In this document: positions 7,200 through 16,689 of the stretch, in pieces | How positions within the stretch are numbered: position 1 is the first letter of the stretch | Layout of the letters: each line of letters starts with the position of its first letter | NCBI GenBank assembly: GCA_030684645.1 | Contig: JAUXUF010000311.1 | Location: forward strand, 1 to 64,000 | Length of the DNA: 64,000 nucleotides | Direction: 5' to 3' | Origin: Bacteroidota bacterium | GTDB lineage: Bacteria > Bacteroidota > Bacteroidia > Bacteroidales > Prolixibacteraceae | The notes under the pieces: model-generated | What the model was told of the DNA's origin: nothing | What the model saw: the letters and a program-made list of their open reading frames with translations, nothing else | Database searches by the model: none | Made by a program: the position numbers and the translations under genes

Positions 7200-10160
7200 A
7201 TGATTAAAAGGCCATATAAGAGTACTACCATGACGAGTAAAAGTCTCACCAATAGAATTTCATTCCGGGAATTACTAATTCTTATTCTGTTGTTTTTTTC
7301 AGGTATTGCATTTATCATGTACATCTGGGATGATACAAAAAAACAAGAGGCTGAAAAGGTATTACAAAACGCCAGGTCTATTGCAGCCAGTCTCCCCAAG
7401 GATGCGTTAAATAACTTGCCGGAGAATCCTGAAGATCTTAAATTCAAGGATTTCAATCAATTAAAGAAAACACTTCACGAGGTTATTGTAGTAAACAAGA
7501 ATGCCAAATTTGCTTATTTTTATCTGCAACGAAACGATAAACTGTTCTTTATTGTAGATTCTGAACCTGAATCGTCGGCTGACTATTCGCCTCCCGGACA
7601 GGAATTTACAGAAGCCGACCCATCCGACAAGAAACCCTTTCAGAATGGGAAAGCTCTGGTAACTAAACCTGTGACTGATCGCTGGGGTACCTGGGTAAGT
7701 GCTGAGGTGCCTGTAAAAGATACCCGAACTGGTGAGGTAATTGCAGTATTTGGAATGGACTATAATGCCAATTCGTGGAAAAACAGGCTTCTGTTTGAAG
7801 TATCCGAATCGGTTATCCTGGTTCTTATTGTACTGTTTTTAATATTTATTTCACAGAAGGGTCTGAGGAAAAACATCCTGTTAAATAAAGAAATTACCCA
7901 GAGGAAAAAAGCCGAAAAAGCCTTATTGGAAAGAGAGATGTACTACCGCCTGTTGTTCGAACTGAATCCTCAGCCAATGTTTGTGTACGATTTGGAATCG
8001 ATGATGATACTGGAAGTAAACCGCGCAGCTATTAAAATTTATGGGTATTCCGTTGATGAATTTCTATCCATGTCGATCATTGGCTTGAAAGTCCAGCAAG
8101 ATTTTACCAGGTTATGGAAAAATTCGATGGAAGATCCAAATCCATTTCATCATACCGAAGTTTGGAATCACTGTACGAAAAGTGGCCAGATCATCCAGGT
8201 TGAGGTTCATTCGCACAATCTGGATTTCAGGCATAAGAATGCAAGACTGGTACTTTTGATCGATATTACCGACAAAATAAGAACTGAAGATATTTTGCGT
8301 GAAAACAAGCTGACCTTATCGAACCTGATTGGGAACCTGCCTGGAATGGTATATCGCTGCGCACCCGATGAAAATTACACCATGGATTATATTAGCGAGG
8401 GTTGTACCCGTATCACCGGTTATTCGCCTGATGAATTCGTGACCCAAAAGACCATTGCTTTCAATGATATAATTCTACCCGAATACCGGGAATTCATCTG
8501 GCTAAAATGGCTGGAAATAATCAATACAAAGAATGTTTTCGAAGAAGAATATCCGATAAAAACCTCATCCGGAGAAATCAAATGGGTTTGGGAACGGGGC
8601 AGAGGCGTGTATAATGAAAAAGAAGAACTTCAATATTTGGAAGGTTATATCGAAGACATTACCAATTGGAAACTTTCGGAAGAAAAACTCCTGAAAACGG
8701 AAACCAATTTTAAACGTTCGATTGAAGAATCACCTTTTGGTGTGCGCATTATTTCAAATGATGGTCAAACGATTTATGCGAATGCAACGTTGCTTCGTAT
8801 TTTCAGTTTCGAAAGTCTGGACGATTTCAATCAAATTCCTGCAACGAAATGGTACACTCCAAAGAGCTATTCGGAACACCTGATCCGGGAAGAAAAACGA
8901 AAAAACAAATTACCTGTTGAATCAGAATACGAAATCAAAATCATCCGGACTAATCAGGAAATCAGGTATTTACAGGTATTCAGATCTGAGATTTTATGGA
9001 ATAGAGAGCAAAAAATTCAAATCATCTACCTGGATATTACCGAACGAAAATTGGCAGAAAAAGAATTAAGAAAACTCTCACAGGCAATTGAGCAAAATCC
9101 GGTCTCAGTATTCATTACCAATTCTGATGGAATTATTGAATATATTAATCCAAGGTTTACCGAGATTACTGGATTTGAAGCTTCTGAAGCTATCGGGAAA
9201 AGTCCGGTAATCCTGAAGTCAGGAAAAATGGGCAATGAATTCTACTCCAACATGTGGAAAACGATAACCACCGGGAATATATGGAATGGCGAAATCATCA
9301 ACAAGAACAAAGCCGGAAAATTGTATTGGACCAATAAATCAATTTCGCCAATTCATGACAATCAGGGTCAGATTACCAATTTCGTTGCCATTGATGAAGA
9401 AATTACAGAAAAGAAATTTATCGAAGCTGAACTTATCAAGGCGAAAGAAAAAGCAGAAGAAAGCGATAGGCTGAAATCGGCATTTCTGGCTAACATCAGT
9501 CATGAAATCAGAACTCCAATGAATGGCATTCTGGGATTTGCCGAATTGTTGAAATCACCCGATCTTTCACCCGAAAACCAACAGGAATTTATTGAGGTGA
9601 TTGAAAAGAGCGGCCAACGCATGCTCAACATTATCCACGATTTGATAGATATTTCAAAAATTGAGGCGGGCGAAACAACTCTAAGAATCAGAAATACAAA
9701 CATTAACAAAATGCTTAAGGAAATCCACTTGTTTTTTATGCCTGAAGTTAACCAGAAAAATATTCACCTCGATTACCATTGCGATCTGACTGAAGAAGAA
9801 AGTATGATCGAAACAGATAGCGTCAAAATCAACCAGACACTAGTAAATCTGATCAAGAATGCAGTGAAATTTACGAAAGAAGGATCAATCACTTTCGGAT
9901 ATATCAGTAAGGAATCAACATTTGATTTTTATGTTTCGGATACCGGTCCCGGAATTCCTCCGGAACAAAAAGACTTGATTTTCGAACGTTTTATGCAAGG
10001 GACAATGAGTCTGAAGCGAAACTACGAAGGTGCCGGTTTGGGACTGGCCATTTCGAAAGCCTACGTCGAACTGCTTGGAGGTTCAATCCGGGTTGAATCA
10101 GAAATTGGCAAAGGATCAACCTTTTGGATTGAATTACCAATTGCCTATCAAAGGAACTGA
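7200..10160 (+). CDS. Membrane sensor histidine kinase with Cache-like sensor and four PAS domains
   Basis: The protein has 986 residues. A first membrane helix (about 22-42) and a second (about 203-222) flank a periplasmic domain with a Cache-like end (RWGTWVSAEVPV...GEVIAVFGMD). About four PAS/PAC domains follow (roughly 248-360, 370-495, 500-615, 625-745). The kinase core has the HisKA H-box NISHEIRTPMNG with phospho-acceptor His768, N-box VNLIKNAVKFT, G1 DTGPGIPPE and G2 GAGLGLAIS. No receiver domain is attached and no response regulator gene adjoins, so the partner is unknown. It stands alone between the xyl terminator and convergent sbcC. An in-frame ATG at 7230 is an alternative start. 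Confidence 0.9.
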   Translation: MIKRPYKSTTMTSKSLTNRISFRELLILILLFFSGIAFIMYIWDDTKKQEAEKVLQNARSIAASLPKDALNNLPENPEDLKFKDFNQLKKTLHEVIVVNKNAKFAYFYLQRNDKLFFIVDSEPESSADYSPPGQEFTEADPSDKKPFQNGKALVTKPVTDRWGTWVSAEVPVKDTRTGEVIAVFGMDYNANSWKNRLLFEVSESVILVLIVLFLIFISQKGLRKNILLNKEITQRKKAEKALLEREMYYRLLFELNPQPMFVYDLESMMILEVNRAAIKIYGYSVDEFLSMSIIGLKVQQDFTRLWKNSMEDPNPFHHTEVWNHCTKSGQIIQVEVHSHNLDFRHKNARLVLLIDITDKIRTEDILRENKLTLSNLIGNLPGMVYRCAPDENYTMDYISEGCTRITGYSPDEFVTQKTIAFNDIILPEYREFIWLKWLEIINTKNVFEEEYPIKTSSGEIKWVWERGRGVYNEKEELQYLEGYIEDITNWKLSEEKLLKTETNFKRSIEESPFGVRIISNDGQTIYANATLLRIFSFESLDDFNQIPATKWYTPKSYSEHLIREEKRKNKLPVESEYEIKIIRTNQEIRYLQVFRSEILWNREQKIQIIYLDITERKLAEKELRKLSQAIEQNPVSVFITNSDGIIEYINPRFTEITGFEASEAIGKSPVILKSGKMGNEFYSNMWKTITTGNIWNGEIINKNKAGKLYWTNKSISPIHDNQGQITNFVAIDEEITEKKFIEAELIKAKEKAEESDRLKSAFLANISHEIRTPMNGILGFAELLKSPDLSPENQQEFIEVIEKSGQRMLNIIHDLIDISKIEAGETTLRIRNTNINKMLKEIHLFFMPEVNQKNIHLDYHCDLTEEESMIETDSVKINQTLVNLIKNAVKFTKEGSITFGYISKESTFDFYVSDTGPGIPPEQKDLIFERFMQGTMSLKRNYEGAGLGLAISKAYVELLGGSIRVESEIGKGSTFWIELPIAYQRN

Positions 10161-10209
10161 TTGATAACTCAACGAATTTAGTATTGTCTCTGCTTTTTAC
10201 TGGCGCAAA

Positions 10210-13200
10210 TTACTCCCAACTTGCAAAAATCCGGCTCCCGGCTTCTTCCTGATTCACAATTCGCAAATGGGTATCAATTTCCTGCTGCATTTCCTCGACA
10301 TGCGAGATAACACCAACTATCCGGTTCTCCTTTCGAAGTGATTTTAGCGTATCGAAAACCACTGCCAGAGAATCTTTGTCGAGCGAGCCAAACCCTTCGT
10401 CTAAAAAGAAGAAATTCTGGTTCGAATCGGTGATCTTCTGGATGTTATCGGCCAATGCAAGTGCCAATGACAAGGCTGCCTGAAAAGTTTGCCCACCGGA
10501 AAGCGTTTTCACGCTGCGAACCTTACCACCATTTAGAAAATCGCGCACCTGGAAACTGTTGTCTTCAGTAATTTCAAGGCTCAGTTTTTGGCGGGTGAGT
10601 TGAAAAAACCGGTCGTTGGCCGCATTGCACAAATTCTGAAGGTAAACCGACGAAATGTAGTTCACGAAACCACTGGCCTTGAACAGCGACTTCATCGTTT
10701 TGATATTTTCTGCCCTCAACTCAATGTTTTCAAGATTTTTTCTCAGGCTGGCTTGCGATTCAAGTGCTTTTCGCAGATCCTGTAGCGATTTTTCCACAAT
10801 TCCGTATTCTTTGTTCCGAAGGTTTATCAATTCAGTGTCCTTTTCAATTTCCAGGTGCAGATTCTCGTGGGTCATTGCATCATATTGCCGGTCACCAATT
10901 TCTCTGATGAGCAAATCTAACTGATTTCGGGTCAATGAAATGTCCTGTTTAAACGCACTTACTTTCTGTTTTTCTGCAACGGGATTAATTCCTAACTTCA
11001 ATATTTCCTTCACCGCCTCATCCAACTGAAAAGCAGAATCCTTCAGTTCTTTCTCAATCCTGACCTGAATTTCAGCCAGATTATTTTTTTCTTGAGCCAA
11101 TTGCAACTGGTTAGCCGCAATACTTCCGGAGAGAATATCCTTGTTTTTCCGAAGCTCAACAAGCTGATTATTCAGTTGTGTGTATTGTCTTTCAATGTCC
11201 AAAAGTTTTTGCATGACGGCTTTCTTTTCAGCGGCAATCCCGTCCTTCGTTTTTCCATCGTACAGAGTTGCATCAAGCAGGTTGATCTGTCCGGTAAGGG
11301 TGTTCCGTTCAGTTTGGGCAACGGTCAGTTCCGTTTTGATTTTCTCAATTTCCTGAAGGTATTTTTCCTTGTTAACTGTTTCCTGATCTATCCTTTTCGA
11401 CAATTCATCCAACTGTTTTTCAAGCAGATGAATCCCTTTTCTTAAAGATTCAGAAACAGCAAAAGCAGTAACAACAGTTTCTTCTTTCCGGTAGTTTTCC
11501 CACCGAAACTGATTTTCGTGGATAACAACTTTCTCTTCGAGTTCTTTTTGCCTGACCAAAAGTCCGCACATATACTGCTCGTTCAGCTTTCGACGGCTAT
11601 CAAGCTCATTGAATCGACTGATCTGCAGCTCACAGGCGGCAATCTGTTTTTCAAATTCCGATTTTCGGTTCAGGGCTTTTGTCAGTGCACCCGAAACATT
11701 CCCGGCGCTGAAAATTCCGGGATGATGCAGCGACCCACATAACGGACAAGCTTCATCGCCCTTCAGATTGACGGCATATTCCTCCAATTTTAGTTGCACC
11801 CTGAAATGCTGAATCTCTGAATCGAGTTCCGCATTTTGAGCTTTCATCTGTTCAATCCTTTCCGCTAAAAACCGAATACCTGCTTCCTTATTAAAATCCC
11901 CTGAAAAATCATATAAAACGACCTCTTCAAACTGTTTAGCAATAGACTGATCAACTGCGGCAAGCTCCTTTTTAAATTTCTCTATTTCGCCGTTACCAGC
12001 CACCACTTGCTGCAATAGATTTTTATTCACATCATGCCAGCTTTTCGCATTCGAAAGCGCCACCATATCCGGCTGCTTTGCCTTTTCTTCCTTTAGCTGA
12101 AGCTCAATCCGTTTCTTTTCCAGTTTTAATTTTTCTATGGAAGAATTCGCATTCTGAATAAAAACATCTCCTTTTTTGATTCGGTCTTCCGAGTGAATAA
12201 TCAATTGTTTCAACTCAGCCAGCCGAATCAATTTGTCCAACTCCTCGGCCTGTTGTTTAAGCATATCACGACAGTCATAGGCTACTTTAATAGCTGCGTA
12301 AGACTGTTCTGAGGCGGCAATCTGATCTTCGGCATTCTTCAGATTGAGCATTTCAATACCCATTTTTTCGTTTAATTGCTGAACTTTCTTTGTTCCTGAA
12401 TCGGCTGCATCAAACAGATTTTTAAAATGGATCAGGCAATATTCGTAATCAGCAATCTTTTGTTCGAGCAACTGTATTTCAGGTAGTTTTTCATTCAGCG
12501 CATTTAATTTCTTCTGATTATCTTCCTTCTTTCTAACTAAATCCTGCAAAAGTCTGAATTCAGATTCTTTCTTCTGATTTTCAGAGCTTTGTTTACTCAA
12601 TCGTTCAATCTCCAATTTCAGTTCGGCAAGTCGGACGGTGTACTGATTCACCTGTTCCGGATCAACTTCCCCCAATTGCTGCAACTGACCTTCAATGTTT
12701 TGTTTTTGCGCGTTGTTCTTGTTTTCAAGAGAAGTGACCCTTGACGAAAGTTCAAATCGTCCAAGATTAAATAACTCCTTCATCATCTGAGTTCGCTCCA
12801 ATTTCCCGAGCTGTAGAAACTCCTGGAACTGACCTTGTGGAATGATGATGGTTCGTTTAAAATTGTCGTAACTCAGGCCAATTGCCTTTCCAAGCGATTC
12901 TGGTTCAATAGGAATCCAACGTCCATTTTCTTGACGGTAGGCCGTTCTTTCCAGCGTTTTGACTTCTTCAAACTTTTTACCGTTTCTCTTGCCTTTTACT
13001 ACTGCCTGATAAGCCGTCTGATCTTTCCCTGTTTCGAAGATAAACTCAATCAGCAAGTCGTTCGATTTCAGGTTCATCATGTTGTAGTTGCGGCTATCTC
13101 TAGAATTCAACCGGTCAGTCTCGCCATAAATAGCAAAAGTAATGGCTTCGAGAATGCTTGATTTTCCGCTTCCAACCGTGCCAAAAATGCCAAACAGATT

Positions 13201-13284
13201 GGCCTCAGTCAACCGGGGAAAGTCGATGGTCTGTTTCTCCTGATAGGAATACAAACCTTGTATGGTCAGTTTTACTGGTATCAT
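10210..13284 (-). CDS. sbcC: SbcC-type SMC-like ATPase, large subunit of the SbcCD nuclease
   Basis: ATPase of the SbcCD (Rad50-Mre11-like) complex, which cuts DNA hairpins and protein-blocked ends. From the ATG at 13284 it has 1024 residues; the ORF-track start at 13302 is a GTG lying in a repeat and was rejected. Visible: Walker A FGTVGSGKSS (about 34-43), Q-loop IIPQGQFQEFLQLG, long coiled coils, a zinc hook CPLC at Cys513/Cys516 almost exactly midway, ABC signature TLSGGQTFQAALSLALA and Walker B FFFLDEGFGSLD. It is downstream of sbcD, separated by a repeat-filled gap of about 160 nt. It converges with the histidine kinase gene. Confidence 0.95.
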   Translation of the reverse strand: MIPVKLTIQGLYSYQEKQTIDFPRLTEANLFGIFGTVGSGKSSILEAITFAIYGETDRLNSRDSRNYNMMNLKSNDLLIEFIFETGKDQTAYQAVVKGKRNGKKFEEVKTLERTAYRQENGRWIPIEPESLGKAIGLSYDNFKRTIIIPQGQFQEFLQLGKLERTQMMKELFNLGRFELSSRVTSLENKNNAQKQNIEGQLQQLGEVDPEQVNQYTVRLAELKLEIERLSKQSSENQKKESEFRLLQDLVRKKEDNQKKLNALNEKLPEIQLLEQKIADYEYCLIHFKNLFDAADSGTKKVQQLNEKMGIEMLNLKNAEDQIAASEQSYAAIKVAYDCRDMLKQQAEELDKLIRLAELKQLIIHSEDRIKKGDVFIQNANSSIEKLKLEKKRIELQLKEEKAKQPDMVALSNAKSWHDVNKNLLQQVVAGNGEIEKFKKELAAVDQSIAKQFEEVVLYDFSGDFNKEAGIRFLAERIEQMKAQNAELDSEIQHFRVQLKLEEYAVNLKGDEACPLCGSLHHPGIFSAGNVSGALTKALNRKSEFEKQIAACELQISRFNELDSRRKLNEQYMCGLLVRQKELEEKVVIHENQFRWENYRKEETVVTAFAVSESLRKGIHLLEKQLDELSKRIDQETVNKEKYLQEIEKIKTELTVAQTERNTLTGQINLLDATLYDGKTKDGIAAEKKAVMQKLLDIERQYTQLNNQLVELRKNKDILSGSIAANQLQLAQEKNNLAEIQVRIEKELKDSAFQLDEAVKEILKLGINPVAEKQKVSAFKQDISLTRNQLDLLIREIGDRQYDAMTHENLHLEIEKDTELINLRNKEYGIVEKSLQDLRKALESQASLRKNLENIELRAENIKTMKSLFKASGFVNYISSVYLQNLCNAANDRFFQLTRQKLSLEITEDNSFQVRDFLNGGKVRSVKTLSGGQTFQAALSLALALADNIQKITDSNQNFFFLDEGFGSLDKDSLAVVFDTLKSLRKENRIVGVISHVEEMQQEIDTHLRIVNQEEAGSRIFASWE

Positions 13285-13298
13285 ATTTTGAGTTTTCA

Positions 13299-13417
13299 CC
13301 ACAGATTACTCAGATGAACACAGATTGAAAAAAATATTCTAAATAATCTGCGCTAATCTGTGCTATCTGTGTTTTAAACTTTTATTTTTCTCTGTGGCCA
13401 TCTGTGTAATCTGTGGT
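13299..13417. repeat. CACAGATT-type inverted repeat cluster between sbcD and sbcC
   Basis: CCACAGATTACTCAGATG...CACAGATT on the left is mirrored by CATCTGTGTAATCTGTGG on the right. A further inverted unit (AATCTGTGCTATCTGTG) lies between. The outer arms can pair into a long stem. It sits in the gap between two genes expected to be co-transcribed. Confidence 0.75.
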
Positions 13418-13443
13418 TTATATTTTTTCTTATTATTCTGTGG

Positions 13444-14670
13444 TCAATCATCGCTGGATTCGGCCAGTATCTCGATAAACAAATTCATCACTTCCGCATT
13501 GGGCTTCTGTCCTTTGGTGTGCCTGAAATAATCGGTGAACAGCTCTTCAATACTTCTGGATAAATCGATACTTTTTTTGCTTCCAGTTGAAAATTCAATC
13601 GCATTTCTGACTTCAGGAATAATCGTGACTATTCCATTGTGGGTACTACTCAATTGTTTTCGTTCCTGAGCGGTGAGATAGGTATCGGTTACCATGGTCA
13701 GTTCTACCAGGCAATCCTGATTATCACTTAGCCACAGTAACGCCTCATCAATTCCTTCGGCCCGTTTCCGGAGTAATTTCTTGCCTTTGGTGAGTTCAAC
13801 TTCGCGAACATTTGCTTCCTTCCCAGGCTCTGCCTCTATTAGCATCACATATTTTTTCTGGTTGGCTTCGGCAAAACTGTATGATATCGGACTTCCGCTG
13901 TAATAAACCGGACAGGGTGCCGAATCGACCCGGTGCATCCGGTGTAAATGACCTATAGCCGTATATTGAATTTGTTTCGGAATGTTCTCTGAATAAATAA
14001 CCTGTGCGCCCCCAACATGCAAAACAGGCTTTTCATCAGCTGGTTCTTCGGGCATTTCACCGCCTTTTTTCATCATATAAAGATGGTTAACAAGCACGTT
14101 AATGCCACGATTATCGCAATATTTTGTTGCCAGTTCCTGCCATTTTTGCTGAAGCACCGAACGCAATTCTTCTTCGCTGTTTTCCTGCCCCAGGTATGTT
14201 TTTAGCCGAAACTCGTTGGCATAAGGCGTTAGCAGCAATCTCAAAGGAGCATCAACTTCGGGAAACTTTAACTCGATAAACCCTTCGGAACTTTCAATCA
14301 CTTTTAAGCCCGATTCCAGTTCAAATAACGGGACAAGCGAATTGGGATAACCGGCAAAAATGATCCCGCACTCCCGGGCCAGCGGATCGGGGGCCTCAAT
14401 GCGATCGGGTGAATCATGGTTTCCTGCAATGGCAATTACCGCGCGTTTCCCATTGCTTGCGAGGCGTTTCAACGTCCGGTAAAACAAATCAACAGCTTCG
14501 GTGGGTGGATTGAAGGTATCGAACAAATCCCCGGCAACGATAACCGCATCAACTTGCTCGCGATCAGCTATTTCACATATTTCCTGTAAAACAGCCTGTT
14601 GTTCTTCAATTCGCGAAAAATCTTCGAGACGTTTTCCAAGGTGCCAGTCAGAGGTATGGAGGAGTTTCAT
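13444..14670 (-). CDS. sbcD: SbcD-type exonuclease, Mre11-like metallophosphoesterase
   Basis: Nuclease subunit of SbcCD, 408 residues, the usual length. The N-terminal calcineurin-like core carries all expected two-metal motifs: DWHLGK, GDLFD, GNHDSP, the His of VLVNHLYM and GHLHRMH. The C-terminal capping region follows. It lies upstream of sbcC on the same strand. The nuclease cleaves DNA ends and hairpins in an Mn-dependent way when partnered with SbcC; this is family knowledge. Confidence 0.96.
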   Translation of the reverse strand: MKLLHTSDWHLGKRLEDFSRIEEQQAVLQEICEIADREQVDAVIVAGDLFDTFNPPTEAVDLFYRTLKRLASNGKRAVIAIAGNHDSPDRIEAPDPLARECGIIFAGYPNSLVPLFELESGLKVIESSEGFIELKFPEVDAPLRLLLTPYANEFRLKTYLGQENSEEELRSVLQQKWQELATKYCDNRGINVLVNHLYMMKKGGEMPEEPADEKPVLHVGGAQVIYSENIPKQIQYTAIGHLHRMHRVDSAPCPVYYSGSPISYSFAEANQKKYVMLIEAEPGKEANVREVELTKGKKLLRKRAEGIDEALLWLSDNQDCLVELTMVTDTYLTAQERKQLSSTHNGIVTIIPEVRNAIEFSTGSKKSIDLSRSIEELFTDYFRHTKGQKPNAEVMNLFIEILAESSDD

Positions 14671-14800
14671 TATTTAATGAATGTAAGAATGCTTTATTGA
14701 GTTTTGAATTAATTGTCTCAAAGCTATCCAAAATTCATAAAAATTTGAGTTCTTTCAACCCAATTTTCAAAGTGAATCGAAATCTTCAGCCATAAAAAAA

Positions 14801-14826
14801 GCCGCTGATCCTTTCAAATCAGCGGC
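14801..14826 (-). terminator. Terminator after the small winged-helix gene
   Basis: GCCGCTGAT and ATCAGCGGC form a 9-bp perfect stem with an 8-nt loop. On the minus strand TTTTTTT follows, so it ends transcription from 15024. Confidence 0.8.
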
Positions 14827-14841
14827 CTTTTCAATCTCATT

Positions 14842-15024
14842 TCAGGAATATTTTTTAACTTCCCAGCAACAGCGTACCGGAGAAACAATTTTCCCCTCCG
14901 CTTTCAGGGTATTCATGGCTTTTTCAACCACTTTTTTATCCAATCCTGATAATTCTGCTATTTCACCGGCCTTCAAAGGTTTTCCGGACGCAGATAAAAC
15001 TGCCAATACTTTTTCTACGCTCAT
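14842..15024 (-). CDS. Small winged-helix DNA-binding protein
   Basis: 60 residues from the ATG at 15024 (MSVEKVLAVL). The ORF-track start 42 nt further up adds a non-conserved tail and was not used. The sequence KPLKAGEIAELSGLDKKVVE is a helix-turn-helix, followed by a wing ending SPVRCCWEVKK. Small proteins of this type, with a cysteine in the C-terminal wing, occur widely in bacteria and archaea and their targets are mostly unknown. It follows a superoxide dismutase gene 133 nt away on the same strand and has its own terminator. The paired cysteines next to a SOD gene invite a redox idea, but this is only inference. Confidence 0.7.
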   Translation of the reverse strand: MSVEKVLAVLSASGKPLKAGEIAELSGLDKKVVEKAMNTLKAEGKIVSPVRCCWEVKKYS

Positions 15025-15157
15025 AAAACAAAAGATTAAATGATTTACAATTTTTCCATTTTCCATTTACTATTTGCCGTGGTGGGCAAGCGATTGACTA
15101 CCAAACCAACTGCCCGATGCAGGTGGGTGAAATAGTAAATCGTCAATAGCTGAATGG

Positions 15158-15739
15158 TCAATAATCCATCCTTCCTTCAACCACTTTCCAGTCGGTAATT
15201 TTCCAGAAATCGGCAATGTATGCCGGACGAAGGTTTTGCTTGTCGAGATAATAAGCATGTTCCCAAACGTCGCAGGTCAAAAGTGGAGTCAGTCCATCGC
15301 GAACGGGGCAGCCAGCATTGCTGGTTTGAACGATGCTCAGTTTCCCGGCATCATCTTTCACCAACCAGGCCCAACCCGATCCGAATTGAGTGGCAGCAGC
15401 TTTATTAAATGCTTCTTTGAAAGCATCAAGCGATCCAAAAGCACCTTCGATGGCAGCTTTTAAAACCACTGAAGGTTCAGTAGCGGGCGTAGCAGAAAAT
15501 TGTTCGAAGTAAAAAGTGTGGTTGAAAACCTGTGCTCCGTTATTGAAGATACCACCTTCAGCTTTTTTAATGATGGTTTCCAGATCAGCATTTTCGAATT
15601 CAGTTCCAACAATCAGGTTGTTGAGGTTGGTCACGTATGCCTGATGGTGCTTGCCGTGATGAAACTCCAGTGTCCGGGCACTAATGTAAGGTTCAAGGGC
15701 ATCTTTTGCATAGGGTAATGCGGGTAGTGTAAAACTCAT
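15158..15739 (-). CDS. sodB: Superoxide dismutase, Fe-type
   Basis: Converts superoxide to oxygen and hydrogen peroxide in the cytoplasm; 193 residues, no signal peptide. Metal ligands are His27, His74, Asp157 and His161 ([10 protein letters not shown]). Second-sphere residues are iron-type: Gln70 in AQVFNH and Ala142 in TSNAG. In E. coli FeSOD the corresponding residues are Gln69 and Ala141. A second paralogue with manganese-type residues lies 308 nt upstream on the same strand. Cambialistic metal use cannot be excluded. Confidence 0.95.
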   Translation of the reverse strand: MSFTLPALPYAKDALEPYISARTLEFHHGKHHQAYVTNLNNLIVGTEFENADLETIIKKAEGGIFNNGAQVFNHTFYFEQFSATPATEPSVVLKAAIEGAFGSLDAFKEAFNKAAATQFGSGWAWLVKDDAGKLSIVQTSNAGCPVRDGLTPLLTCDVWEHAYYLDKQNLRPAYIADFWKITDWKVVEGRMDY

Positions 15740-15862
15740 TTTGGTTATCTTTTTTGGTTAAACAATGAATTGTTCGATTTTGGTAAGATAACAGAAACAA
15801 GATTCAAAAGGTTTGCAGAATATGTATTCCCGGAGTAATTTAGATTAATTCTGAATAAGGGA

Positions 15863-15992
15863 GGCCCCTATCCAACCTTTCCCCCTAAGGGAAAGGCTTT
15901 AGGCATTGAAAACTTCGTATAATATCTCTTTTATTGACACTTTTGTTTTTTACACTACCTAAAAGCCCCTCCTGAGGAGGGGTTGGGGAGGC
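15863..15992. repeat. Second inverted pair of hairpin-forming extragenic repeats
   Basis: Left unit GGCCCCTATCCAACC plus hairpin CTTTCCC-ccta-GGGAAAG; right unit hairpin CCCCTCctgaGAGGGG-like plus TTGGGGAGGC. Spacer is about 68 nt. Layout (CCAACC arm outside, hairpin inside, mirrored partner) matches the pair at 4071-4188, though the spacers are unrelated. Confidence 0.75.
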
Positions 15993-16003
15993 TAATAACA
16001 AAA

Positions 16004-16029
16004 CCGCCCGGTACCTCTGTACCGGGCGG
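16004..16029 (-). terminator. Terminator of the Mn-type superoxide dismutase gene
   Basis: CCGCCCGGTAC-ctct-GTACCGGGCGG is an 11-bp perfect GC-rich stem. On the minus strand it is followed by TTTTG. It lies 18 nt past the sodA stop. Confidence 0.8.
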
Positions 16030-16047
16030 AAAAAAACCAAAAATCAA

Positions 16048-16647
16048 CTAACCTTTAAACCGTCGGGCAACTTCGTCCCAATTAACCACGTTGAAAAAGG
16101 CATTGACATAGTCGGGTCGCCGGTTTTGATACTTGAGATAATAGGCATGTTCCCACACATCCACTCCAAGTACCGGTGTTCCTTTTACATCGGCCAGATC
16201 CATTAACGGGTTATCCTGATTTGGGGTAGATGAAATCACCAAACCGTCGCCTTGCTTTACCAGCCATGCCCACCCAGACCCAAACCGGGTGAGAGCTGCT
16301 TTTGTAAATGCTTCTTTAAAATTCTGATACGATCCAAATGAAGCGTCGATTGCTTTCTGCAAATCACCTTCAGGATTTTTGGCGCCTCCGGGAGCCATCA
16401 TTTCCCAAAATAAATTATGATTGTAAAAGCCACCTCCATTGTTGCGGACTGCAACCGGATGAGCCGAGATATCGGCTAAAATTTTTTCAATACTTTGCCC
16501 TTCAAGAGCTGTACCCAACACTGCAGCATTCAAATTGCCGGTATATGCTGCATGATGTTTATCGTGATGGATTTCCATCGTTTGTGCATCGATGTATGGT
16601 TCGAGTGCATCGTATGCATAGGGAAGTTTTTGTAATTCGAATGCCAT
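16048..16647 (-). CDS. sodA: Superoxide dismutase, Mn-type
   Basis: 199 residues. Ligands are His27, His77, Asp163 and His167 ([10 protein letters not shown]). Second-sphere residues are manganese-type: Gly73 (four before His77, in GGGFYNH) and Gln144 in TPNQD, matching Gly77 and Gln146 of E. coli MnSOD. It has no signal peptide. It carries its own promoter (TTTG, 20 nt, TATGTTTG) and terminator, so it is expressed separately from the Fe-type gene. Having both types side by side would keep activity when iron is scarce or oxidised. Confidence 0.95.
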   Translation of the reverse strand: MAFELQKLPYAYDALEPYIDAQTMEIHHDKHHAAYTGNLNAAVLGTALEGQSIEKILADISAHPVAVRNNGGGFYNHNLFWEMMAPGGAKNPEGDLQKAIDASFGSYQNFKEAFTKAALTRFGSGWAWLVKQGDGLVISSTPNQDNPLMDLADVKGTPVLGVDVWEHAYYLKYQNRRPDYVNAFFNVVNWDEVARRFKG

Positions 16648-16689
16648 GTTTATTTGATTATAGAATTTAAGACACTTTTATCTTCTATA

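Larger units (their letters stand above)
15740..16047. other. Intergenic region between the two superoxide dismutase genes
   Basis: Contains the inverted pair of extragenic repeats (15863-15992), the terminator of the Mn-type gene (16004-16029) and the upstream region of the Fe-type gene. No clear TAnnTTTG box was found for the latter. No gene is seen. Confidence 0.6.

Noticed and set aside
13285-13302. Longer sbcC start used by the ORF track
   Set aside because: It is a GTG inside the CACAGATT repeat; the ATG at 13284 begins the conserved SbcC N-terminus.
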